From the NCBI GenBank assembly GCA_002314605.1, contig DCGO01000136.1:1285-8646 (forward strand): 7,362 nt of DNA. The letters run 5' to 3'. Of the stretch, positions 1 through 6,511 are shown piece after piece. The translations under genes were made by a program, and so were the position numbers. A model generated the notes under the pieces. That model was given only the letters and a program-made list of their open reading frames with translations, was not told the origin of the DNA and did no database searches. Position 1 is the first letter of the stretch, and the number at the start of each line of letters is the position of its first letter. This DNA is from Lentisphaeria bacterium UBA1776 (GTDB lineage Bacteria > Verrucomicrobiota > Lentisphaeria > Victivallales > Victivallaceae).

Positions 1-2
1 GG

Positions 3-809
3 TTCGATGCGCCGAACACGGACTGTATTGTTCTTCTTCGCCCGACCAACAGCGCCGGACTGCTGATCCAGATGGTGGGGCGCGGTACACGACTTTCTCC
101 TGAAACTGGGAAAAGGGATTGTCTAGTGCTTGACTTCGGCGAGAACATTCTCCGTCACGGCCCTATCGACATGATACGCATCAAGGACAAAACACCCGGC
201 AATGGGGATGCTCCAGCAAAAAAGTGTCCCCAGTGTCTGGCGCTGATCCATGCGGCGTATCAGAAATGCCCCGACTGCGGATACGAATTCCCGCCTCCGC
301 AGAGAAACAACATTACCGAGCATGCCGGCAAGGCGGGAATTATTTCCGGTGATTCCTTCAAGGAGGAATACGAAGTGCAAGGGGTATTCTATCAAGTTCA
401 CGAAAAACACGGCGCGCTCCCCGGAACACCGAGGACCATGCGGGTTGACTACAAGATCGGCTTCAACCAGTATCGATCCGAATGGGTTTGCCCGGAACAT
501 ACGGGATATGCCCGCGATAAATTCGTGAAATGGTGGAAGGAGCGTTGCGCGCTGGGATATGAATTCCCGCGAACAGCTAAACAGGCGGTTGCAATGGCAA
601 ACTCCGGGTTGCTGGCGGAACCTAAAACCATCACGGTGAAATACGTTGCGGGGGAGGACTTCCCCAAGATCACGGGATGTGTCTTGGGAGATCGTCCGGC
701 AATGAGAGAGCCGGGTGACGATACTGCGGAGATCGCTCTTGACGAGCCGTCCAATAGCCCGGCGGACCTTGGCGTCAGTCGGGCAGAGCCGGACGAAATC
801 CCGTTTTAG
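3..809 (+). CDS. Phage-type DEAD/DEAH helicase, C-terminal part (5' end outside window)
   Basis: This is the C-terminal 268 residues of a superfamily 2 helicase; the frame is open to the left edge, so the DEAD/DEAH ATPase half lies upstream. Counting from base 3, residues 1-16 look like the motif V region (FDAPNTDC..LLRPT) and residues 23-30 are motif VI, QMVGRGTR, with the arginines that contact ATP. Next comes LDFG..ILRHGPID (44-56), a phrase usual in phage helicases of this type. A four-cysteine zinc site follows, with C75, C78, C89 and C92 spaced CxxC-x10-CxxC. The C-terminal domain has WVCPEHTGYAR (161-171) followed by KWWKER, as in phage helicases that process replication or recombination intermediates. 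An internal ATG at 72 is not the start, because homology continues upstream of it. The stop lies 3 bp from the convergent gene's stop, leaving no room for a terminator. The family call is firm; the exact substrate is not. Confidence 0.88.
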   Translation, partial: FDAPNTDCIVLLRPTNSAGLLIQMVGRGTRLSPETGKRDCLVLDFGENILRHGPIDMIRIKDKTPGNGDAPAKKCPQCLALIHAAYQKCPDCGYEFPPPQRNNITEHAGKAGIISGDSFKEEYEVQGVFYQVHEKHGALPGTPRTMRVDYKIGFNQYRSEWVCPEHTGYARDKFVKWWKERCALGYEFPRTAKQAVAMANSGLLAEPKTITVKYVAGEDFPKITGCVLGDRPAMREPGDDTAEIALDEPSNSPADLGVSRAEPDEIPF

Positions 810-812
810 GTA

Positions 813-1805
813 TTACAGAGTCTGTATGATTTGAGGGAATTCAATGGGATCCAGAGTCGATTTTTGAATACCCGGATGGCATGAATTAATCTGTCTTTTC
901 TGGATTTTACTGCGATACAGATTTTTCAATTCACTTTGAAATGTCTCTTCTGACACTTCAGCGAGCATCGGATTTGAACATGTTTGCCAGAGCAGTCCGA
1001 TGGAATCGTAGATGTCTGCCCACGCGGCGAAAACAGGAGCATGAATGTCAAAGAATTGCAAAATCTTTTCCGGATTGTTCAGATAATACTGTTTCCCTTT
1101 CGAGATGCCGCTGATTGAACTGACCAAATTACCGGCGGTCAGTTCTCCCAGCACCTCTTGAATTGATTTCCAGCAGAAACCGCTGCGGTCAACAATATCC
1201 TGTATCTTACAGGTCCCGGAGGTCAGCAGGACAAGGATCGTTTCAACTCGAGCTGAAATTCCCAGAAGCCCTCGCATACGAAGCAGTAATGCATCAGTAT
1301 TTAGCGGAAGGTTCGGAGGAATTTTCCCCGACCCTTGCCGAACATTGCGAAGAAATCCGCAGTGTAATGCAAGCGAGTCATTTTTCGGGATAAATTCTTC
1401 CGGTACATTATCTGAGTTCCGGAATAATGCTATCGGCTGCGAGATGTCCTTTGCAGAGTAATCCTCTGCCGGTTTCTTCCAGCGAGACGAGTTCGTTTCA
1501 GCAGTGACTGATGCAATATATCCAAGCGATGCCGTGTCCTTCCACTCGGCTTTGGCGTGCAAAGCCTTCAACCGCTGAATGTTGATTTGCGGAGAGTGGA
1601 TTTGTAGCCAGTCCAGAATCAGATCATAAAGCCGCTGGTCATAACGGGCAAATCCCGCAGAGAATATGAGAAGCGCTTCAGGGTCGAGAATGATTTCCGA
1701 ATCAGGGACGGAAACATGACCGGGAATCCCGAGTGCGGTCCACTGTCTCCACAGAAGACCTTGAACCGCATCGAAAAGTTGCTGTTTATATTCTTGTACT
1801 GACAT
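813..1805 (-). CDS. Winged-helix partner of the nucleotidyltransferase (putative antitoxin/regulator)
   Basis: This 330-aa protein is the second gene of a minus-strand pair. I do not recognise a named family over its whole length. Residues about 1-100 are helical, hydrophobic and tryptophan-rich. Residues about 105-170 look like a linker. Residues about 186-245 read as a winged helix-turn-helix: a first helix (ARVETILVLLTS), a helix-turn-helix (CKIQDIVDRSGFCWKSIQEVLGEL, split here as CKIQDIVDRSGF then CWKSIQEVLGEL), and a wing ending KGKQYYLNN. A helical C-terminal region follows. The start overlaps the upstream nucleotidyltransferase by 20 bp and has only a weak GGGG-type ribosome site, so translation is probably coupled. 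AbiE-like type IV toxin-antitoxin pairs also join a winged-helix protein to a nucleotidyltransferase, but there the winged-helix gene comes first. A DNA-binding regulator or antitoxin role is inference. Confidence 0.72.
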   Translation of the reverse strand: MSVQEYKQQLFDAVQGLLWRQWTALGIPGHVSVPDSEIILDPEALLIFSAGFARYDQRLYDLILDWLQIHSPQINIQRLKALHAKAEWKDTASLGYIASVTAETNSSRWKKPAEDYSAKDISQPIALFRNSDNVPEEFIPKNDSLALHCGFLRNVRQGSGKIPPNLPLNTDALLLRMRGLLGISARVETILVLLTSGTCKIQDIVDRSGFCWKSIQEVLGELTAGNLVSSISGISKGKQYYLNNPEKILQFFDIHAPVFAAWADIYDSIGLLWQTCSNPMLAEVSEETFQSELKNLYRSKIQKRQINSCHPGIQKSTLDPIEFPQIIQTL

Positions 1806-2373
1806 TTGGCCACCCCAGTTTAACGAACATGTCTTTCAAAATTTCTCTGAATTCAGGCGATATATCTTGCGTCAGACACCATTTCGCGGCGGAGAGAAGT
1901 TCTTCCTCCGTTGGTGAAAGCAGTTTCAAATCTGTTACATGGTATCCGCCCCGATCAGCAGATGCAAATGTTTTGAAAAAGATCTGGTCAACGCGGCTGA
2001 TGTAATACACGGTTAGCTTTTTCCCGATGATCACGGAGTGAAGTCTCTCTGCAAAACCAGTCGGCAATCCCATTCGGAACTGGGATGCAGGTCCGTTGTT
2101 CAACCAGTCGCCGGGAAGATTCATGATTTGCCCGACCTTGCCGGCTGCGTTGATGAGATAATCCGGCAGAGGTTCCGGATCTGCAAGGATTCCGGCCTTC
2201 ATGAGTGCAACAATGTCAACATCTTGCGTAGTTCTTGGAACAAGAGACATCGCAATTAGAGCGGAACCTCCGCAAACAACGATCTCTGTTTGAGGAGCAT
2301 CCGCCAGAATGAGCTGTTCATTCAGCAAGCGCAGAGCGTGATTCAGTTTTTCTATGTCAATATCTTTTCCCAT
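1786..2373 (-). CDS. DUF6036-like nucleotidyltransferase (putative toxin or defence enzyme)
   Basis: This 195-aa protein belongs to the polymerase beta-like nucleotidyltransferase fold. The catalytic signature is clear: CGGSALIAM at residues 34-42, then RTTQDVDIV at 47-55, giving the GGS...DxD pattern with metal-binding D51 and D53. The rest matches what I know of the DUF6036 family: DWLNNGP (89-95), SRVDQIFFKTFASADRGG (126-143) with K134 and D140-R141, then H145..D148 and LLSPTEEELL (151-160). Enzymes of this fold transfer a nucleotide to RNA, tRNA ends or proteins; the substrate here cannot be read from sequence. The start is set by ATG at 2373 with AAAAGGA (about 2383-2389) at good spacing. 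It is first in a two-gene unit with the overlapping winged-helix gene, and is driven by the promoter at 2403-2431. By eye the pair is less GC-rich than the replication genes, consistent with separate acquisition. Confidence 0.83.
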   Translation of the reverse strand: MGKDIDIEKLNHALRLLNEQLILADAPQTEIVVCGGSALIAMSLVPRTTQDVDIVALMKAGILADPEPLPDYLINAAGKVGQIMNLPGDWLNNGPASQFRMGLPTGFAERLHSVIIGKKLTVYYISRVDQIFFKTFASADRGGYHVTDLKLLSPTEEELLSAAKWCLTQDISPEFREILKDMFVKLGWPNVSTRI

Positions 2374-2402
2374 GATTCATGTCCTTTTGTGGGTTTTATT
2401 AT

Positions 2403-2431
2403 AATATAAACTGGGTTTTAATTAAATTCAA
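2403..2431 (-). promoter_or_regulatory. Probable sigma70-type promoter of the nucleotidyltransferase pair
   Basis: Reading the minus strand, TTGAAT (2431-2426) is followed after exactly 17 bp by TATATT (2408-2403). An overlapping TATAAT lies a few bases further on. The surrounding stretch 2390-2460 is strikingly AT-rich compared with everything around it. Transcription would begin near 2396, leaving a 5' leader of about 20-25 bases that contains the AAAAGGA ribosome site of the gene starting at 2373. The repeat array begins about 35 bp upstream of the -35 box, so it is positioned to act on this promoter. Predicted by pattern only. Confidence 0.6.
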
Positions 2432-2465
2432 TTTGGAAATGAATAAATTTTATAAAAAAGTGACG

Positions 2466-3110
2466 AATCTGGACAACGCGCCGCCACGAGAGTTCGGAAA
2501 TTTGCCGATGGCGTAAACAGTGTGTACGCTACTCTACACCTTGCCGGGATTTTGGCGATGGCGTCAGATAGTGTTTACACTACTCCACGCTTTCTCGGAA
2601 GTTCGGCAATGATGTCGGATAGCGTTTACGCTCTCCGACGCTTCCCCGGAATTCGTCGGATAGTGTACGATAGCGTAAACACTATCCCACGCTTTCTCAA
2701 AAATTGAAGGATAGCGTATGATAGTGTTACACTATCCCACCTTTATGCCGAAAATCGGTGGGATAATGCGGGATATTGTGTACGTTATCCGACCATTTCA
2801 CCGAGTTTTTCGCGATAGTGTCAGATAGTGCTTACCTGGTCCTACGCTCTGCCGGGGAGCCGGGGATAGTGTACGATAGTGTTTACGCCATCCCACGCCA
2901 TCCCTGAATTTGGCAGACAGCGTCAGATAGTGTTTACACTACTCCACGCTTCCCCGGGATTGGGCAGATAGTGTACGATAGTGTTTACGCTCTCCTACGC
3001 TCTTCCGGAAAACTTGAGACAGCGTACGATAGCGTTTACACTACTCCACGCTCTCCCCGGAATTCGGCGGTCAGCGTACGAACCTGTAACGCTCTCCCCG
3101 GAATTGCCCG
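2466..3110. repeat. Degenerate 51-bp tandem repeat array, about 12 units
   Basis: Twelve imperfect units can be aligned on a GTGT/GCGT core. Core positions are 2520, 2571, 2622, 2673, 2724, 2776, 2828, 2879, 2930, 2981, 3032 and about 3083, so the steps are 51 bp except two of 52. A very degenerate unit probably precedes them at 2466-2508. A typical unit has a direct pair (GATAGTGTAC then GATAGTGTTT), an inverted partner (ACACTAYYCC), then CACGCT and a second dyad around CCGGAATTCGG. The core AGYGT-TT-ACRCT is a hyphenated palindrome in many units; 2720-2736 is a perfect 8-bp inverted repeat around one T. Units differ from each other over much of their length, so the array is old or tolerates change outside the core. 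No gene fits across it. Iterons, a partition site, an operator array or a structured RNA are all possible. Confidence 0.9.
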
Positions 3111-3340
3111 CATGATGTAAAGCATTATAACGCTATTAACGGGAATATCGCGATTATCAGAGGTTATTCCGATACTTTGCCCGATAATTCTGCCCATAAA
3201 CGGCATTATTCTGCATATTTTCCCGGATTCCATGGGCAGGAAATGGGACAGTGTAAAGCCTGTAAACGCTATAAACGCTTTCATCGAAATTATCCCGATA
3301 GTGTAGAGCCTGTAAACGCTATAAACGCTTTTATCGGCTG
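3111..3340. repeat. Second repeat subfamily, 50-bp spacing (TGTAAACGCTATAAACGCTT)
   Basis: Bases 3251-3286 and 3301-3336 are nearly identical over 36 bp (two differences), exactly 50 bp apart. Each carries TGTAAACGCTATAAACGCTT, which contains TAAACGCT twice at a 9-bp step. A diverged relative lies at 3115-3150 (ATGTAAAGCATTATAACGCT...). Weak resemblance continues through 3151-3250, for example GCCCATAAACGGC at 3192. The units follow the same plan as the 51-bp array: GTGTA, then TTACGCT/AAACGCT, then a second ACGCT. The last 51-bp unit (3070-3110) reads CCTGTAACGCT and so bridges the two forms. I see no convincing coding frame. The copies stop about 40 bp before the start codon of the next gene. 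Confidence 0.8.
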
Positions 3341-3380
3341 AAATCAAAACAAAAGTGTTCAAACACGGAAAGGAAACAGA

Positions 3381-3692
3381 ATGAGTTGGGGAACCTATTA
3401 CAAGCACGAAGGCTACCTCTCCCGCATCGGCCAAAACCAGATCGGGTCGAAACGGGAGGAGTGTCAGAGCATCAATGATATGCTCTGGCATGAAATCCTC
3501 GCCTACATGGCGATGACCCCGCCGGTGATGATGAAGGATGAAGAGGGAATCGAGTACCCATGGGCTGAATTCATCGCGATGAAGGTCCGCGAGTTCCGGG
3601 AGGAGATCGAGGACAATACACGGCTGATGGCACGGCTGGATGACTGTGCCGAAGCGCAGGAAGAAAATCCGGAAAACATAACGGAGGGATAA
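3381..3692 (+). CDS. Small acidic phage-like protein of unknown function
   Basis: I do not recognise this 103-aa protein. It starts MSWGTYYKHEGYLSRI and has a conserved-looking aromatic N-terminus, a central helical part (NDMLWHEILAYMAM, 32-45), a TPPVMMKDEEG loop and a long charged helix (about 60-92) that could be a coiled coil. The C-terminus is acidic. There is no signal peptide, membrane segment or cysteine pattern. The ATG at 3381 is supported by AAGGA at 3370-3374 with 6-bp spacing. It is the first gene of the plus-strand operon leading into the Bro-N and primase-helicase genes, so a role in phage replication or its control is a guess from context. It lies immediately after the repeat region. 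Coding status is likely from the ribosome site, the length and the operon position. Confidence 0.7.
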   Translation: MSWGTYYKHEGYLSRIGQNQIGSKREECQSINDMLWHEILAYMAMTPPVMMKDEEGIEYPWAEFIAMKVREFREEIEDNTRLMARLDDCAEAQEENPENITEG

Positions 3693-3754
3693 TGAAAAAA
3701 AGGCCACCTTGAACAAAATGTCGCAAGCCAAGTCAAAACCAATTCAAATGATTG

Positions 3755-3760
3755 AAAGGA
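3755..3760 (+). promoter_or_regulatory. Ribosome binding site that sets the Bro-N start
   Basis: AAAGGA lies 5 bp before ATG 3766. A TTG at 3709 opens the same frame earlier but has no ribosome site and would add a lysine-rich tail outside the Bro-N domain. The ATG at 3766 is therefore the better start. Confidence 0.7.
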
Positions 3761-3765
3761 AGAAA

Positions 3766-4095
3766 ATGAGTACTGTTCCATTTACTGTCAACTTCGGGAA
3801 ACGTCCCATTCGCACCGTCATCATCAACGGAGTTCAGAAATTCTCCGCCACCGATATTTGCAATATTCTGGGATATAACAATCCCAACAAAATTATCGGT
3901 TACTACTGCAATTCCACTCCGGAATACATGAGACTCGCGACGAAGGGCGGTCCGCAGAATTTGCGTATGATCGATGTTGCCGACATTCGCGCTATTCTGT
4001 CGCACAGCCGCAGAAAAGTTGCCGGTCGACTTCGCCGCTGGCTGGATGAAATCGTTGTCCTGCAACTGACGGGTGTGGTGATCGGAGGATTCTGA
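3766..4095 (+). CDS. Stand-alone Bro-N domain protein (phage antirepressor-like)
   Basis: This 109-aa protein is almost entirely a Bro-N domain, the DNA-binding N-terminal module found in phage antirepressors and baculovirus BRO proteins. The pattern runs in order: F-x-V-N-F (6-10), RPIRTVIINGVQKFSATDI (13-31, the usual FxAxDI core), ILGYNNPNKII (34-44), the linker before GGPQNLRMIDVADIRAIL (61-78), SRRKVAGRLRRWL (81-93), then DEIV. Most antirepressors add a C-terminal KilA-C or ANT domain; here only about 12 residues (VLQLTGVVIGGF) remain, so it is a single-domain form. The stop overlaps the primase-helicase start by one base (TGATG), which indicates translational coupling. Its likely role is a DNA-binding regulator of the replication or early region; its target is unknown, but the neighbouring repeat arrays are candidates. 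Confidence 0.85.
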   Translation: MSTVPFTVNFGKRPIRTVIINGVQKFSATDICNILGYNNPNKIIGYYCNSTPEYMRLATKGGPQNLRMIDVADIRAILSHSRRKVAGRLRRWLDEIVVLQLTGVVIGGF

Positions 4096-6497
4096 TGACT
4101 GATCGCAAGGAGATTATCCGCGCGCTCCAGTTGTGGTTTGAACCCGGTGATGTCTTCGAGATCCGTGCTCTTGATGCCGTCACCGGGCAAAATCTCCGTT
4201 GCCATACGGAATCCGGATACTTTGATTACGAGCATATTGCCCAGGCCGCAGATGCCATCGGAAAAATCCGTTCCGCAGCGGGCATCTATGTCACTATCAA
4301 CCCGGTGAAACACGACCTTCTGGCGCGGGCGGTTTACAAAATCCGCGATGTAAAACGGTCTCCGCTCACCGCTGATACGAATATTGAGAGACGCCACTGG
4401 CTCCTCATTGACTGCGACCCGGTCCGGGAATCCGGCATTGCCAGTAACGATGCGGAACATGAAGCCGCCATTGCAAAGGCAAAGGAAATCCGGGACGGAC
4501 TTGCATCAATGGGCTGGCCGTCTCCCATCCTGACGGACAGCGGAAACGGGGCGCATCTCACGTACCGCATTGATCTGCCGTCAGATGATGACGGTCTGGT
4601 ACAACGGGTACTGGAGGCTATCTCCGTGGTCGCAACCGAGGGGGTTGACATTGACCTGTCCGTATTCAATCCGGCAAGGATTGTCCGCCTCCCGGGAACC
4701 ATGAACTGCAAAGGGGATGACATCGATGGCAAGGTCTGCGGAAGACCGCATCGCATGGCGAAAATCATCGAAGCCCCGGAACGCATCATCGCCGTGACGG
4801 AAGATCAGTTGCGGAGCGTTGCCGGGAGGGCAAAAGCTCCTGCGGTACAGGTAATGCCAGAATTCCGTGAATGCGATGTGGAGGACGGATTCGATCTAGA
4901 TGAGTGGATTGCAAAATACGCGCCCGATGCCGGTCCGCCGAGAGAATACAATGAAGGTAGGCTCTGGCAATTCAGGGTGTGTCCGTTCAATCCGGAACAC
5001 AACAACAGTGCTACGGCGATTTTTCAATTTCCGAGCGGGAAACCCGGATTTGGCTGTCGGCATAACGGCTGTCACGGAAACGACTGGAAGAAATTCCGCG
5101 CCTTGCGCCAGCCGGGATGCTATGACCATTTGCCGAAGGAAGACCCGGGCGTGGATTTCTCCGGTCTCCTGAAACCGAAGCCGGCAGAAAAACAAGAGTC
5201 CGCTCCGGAAGAGCAGATGGAAGATGTTCCGCCTTGGCGTAAAATCACTTCCGATGATATCCGCAAGGCATTGGACGGGACTGTTCTCGGCGAGATGTGC
5301 GATCTGCTTTCAAACGTATCGATCCCGCCGTTGCCGATTGAGGCCGTCCTACCAAAGGCGCTTGTGCTCTGCGGTGCGGCGCTGTCGCAGCGGATCACAT
5401 CGGAAGATCAAAGGGTCGGCGATGGGAATCTCAAGGGGATTTCCGGGTTCGGGAAAAAACTTGCCCGCCTTCGCATCCATACGGGAGACGGACAAATCTG
5501 CAACTTTTACACGCTGCTGGCCGCCCCGTCGGGCAGCGGCAAAGACATTGGAGGACTCGTGGATACTATGGCTAACCACTTCGGATGGTTCATCGGAAAC
5601 TCCGGTTCGGCTGAAGGACTGGCTGACGCGTTTATCAACCTGCCCAACGGCGTTCTGGCAATTTCGGAATTGCAGCCGTTTCTCGACCCCAACTGCTGGC
5701 AGCACCGGGCAACGGAATTCCTGACCCCGGCGTTCAACAAGGGATTCTTCAAGCAGAATTTTTCCGGACGCGGGAAATACAGCAGTACCCGTGAAGCGCA
5801 GTATTGCGCTCCCAACGTGGTGGCTTTCGTGCAACCGGATGTGTTTGAAGCCACCGCCGGGATCATCGATCTGCACAGCGGGTTTCTTGGTCGATTCCTT
5901 TTCACCGTCGTGCCGGATTTCCATTGCGAAGCGAACATCTATGACAACGATAAAGTCATTGAGCGATTCGCAGAGTGTCTGGAAAACTTCCGTCGGAAGA
6001 AAGGGCTTGTAGAGGTTCCGCTGGGGTATGCACACGACCTGATACTCATCTTTAAGAAATATGCCGCGCGCGAATTGAGTACCTGCTGGCAACGGCTGGC
6101 AAACGAATACTACCCGCGCATAGCGGTTGTGCTTTCCGTGCGGCATAACGCGGATCCCGCAGATGAAAAGGTCACGATCACCGATGACAACTGGAAACGG
6201 GCGCAACAGATTACGCTTTGGTTTTACGGTCAGGCGGAAAAACTTCTGCTCCGCATCAATGATGCGCTGCCGTTGATCAAGGCGCGCGAAAAGCTGTTGC
6301 AGAAGATATTCATGAAAATCCGCTGTCTCGACAAGGGCAACGGGGTGACGCTGAGGGAGATTTCCCGAGGCGGCATTCGCAACAGCAATGGAAAGGAGCG
6401 TAGAGAAGCTGTTGCCGAACTGGCGGAACGCGGATTCATCACGTGCCGGGAAGGTCGTTATTCAATTGTCAACACCCCTCCGGAGTGGGCAGAATAA
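4095..6497 (+). CDS. Primase-helicase: AEP-like primase, zinc site, DUF3987-like ATPase, C-terminal winged helix
   Basis: This 800-aa protein is a replication initiator/primase-helicase of phage or plasmid type. The N-terminal half resembles archaeo-eukaryotic primases: motif I LLIDCDPVR (103-111, acids D106 and D108), motif II DSGNGAHLTY (148-157, H154), and a motif III region DLSVFNPARIVRLPGT (187-202). Residues 296-327 look like a zinc finger with C296, H302, C321, H323 and C326. After a linker (about 355-385), residues 400-610 match a DUF3987-like ATPase: Walker A APSGSGKD (477-484), Walker B VLAISE (520-525), and an arginine in SGFLGRF (595-601). Residues 735-790 form a probable winged helix. 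The start ATG 4095 has GGAGG at 4084-4088 and overlaps the Bro-N stop. The Walker A motif ends in D where most P-loops have S or T. It is full length, with no frameshift seen. Confidence 0.9.
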   Translation: MTDRKEIIRALQLWFEPGDVFEIRALDAVTGQNLRCHTESGYFDYEHIAQAADAIGKIRSAAGIYVTINPVKHDLLARAVYKIRDVKRSPLTADTNIERRHWLLIDCDPVRESGIASNDAEHEAAIAKAKEIRDGLASMGWPSPILTDSGNGAHLTYRIDLPSDDDGLVQRVLEAISVVATEGVDIDLSVFNPARIVRLPGTMNCKGDDIDGKVCGRPHRMAKIIEAPERIIAVTEDQLRSVAGRAKAPAVQVMPEFRECDVEDGFDLDEWIAKYAPDAGPPREYNEGRLWQFRVCPFNPEHNNSATAIFQFPSGKPGFGCRHNGCHGNDWKKFRALRQPGCYDHLPKEDPGVDFSGLLKPKPAEKQESAPEEQMEDVPPWRKITSDDIRKALDGTVLGEMCDLLSNVSIPPLPIEAVLPKALVLCGAALSQRITSEDQRVGDGNLKGISGFGKKLARLRIHTGDGQICNFYTLLAAPSGSGKDIGGLVDTMANHFGWFIGNSGSAEGLADAFINLPNGVLAISELQPFLDPNCWQHRATEFLTPAFNKGFFKQNFSGRGKYSSTREAQYCAPNVVAFVQPDVFEATAGIIDLHSGFLGRFLFTVVPDFHCEANIYDNDKVIERFAECLENFRRKKGLVEVPLGYAHDLILIFKKYAARELSTCWQRLANEYYPRIAVVLSVRHNADPADEKVTITDDNWKRAQQITLWFYGQAEKLLLRINDALPLIKAREKLLQKIFMKIRCLDKGNGVTLREISRGGIRNSNGKERREAVAELAERGFITCREGRYSIVNTPPEWAE

Positions 6498-6511
6498 CAC
6501 CCCCCAAGCCA

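Noticed and set aside
2522..2707. Small open frame with 17-residue repeats (51 bp is 17 codons)
   Set aside because: It starts at GTG without a ribosome site, and the frame is lost in the fifth unit and at the 52-bp steps. The peptide repeat follows simply from the DNA repeat.
2733..2795. DnaA boxes (TATCCCAC, TTATCCGAC)
   Set aside because: None matches TTATNCACA, and the likeness comes from the repeat unit itself.
2466..3110. CRISPR array
   Set aside because: There is no alternation of identical repeats and unique spacers. Similarity extends over the entire 51-bp unit, and no cas genes are present.
3320..3325. TATAAA -10 box for the 3381 operon inside the 50-bp repeats
   Set aside because: It is present in both repeat copies and has no acceptable -35 element at 16-18 bp, so it is not distinguished from the repeat.
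3036..3731. Minus-strand 231-codon open frame
   Set aside because: It runs antisense through the repeats and the 3381 gene, has no recognisable domain, and its best competitor has a ribosome site and an operon context.
5349..6206. Minus-strand 285-codon open frame
   Set aside because: It lies fully inside the well-supported primase-helicase ATPase region and shows no domain of its own.
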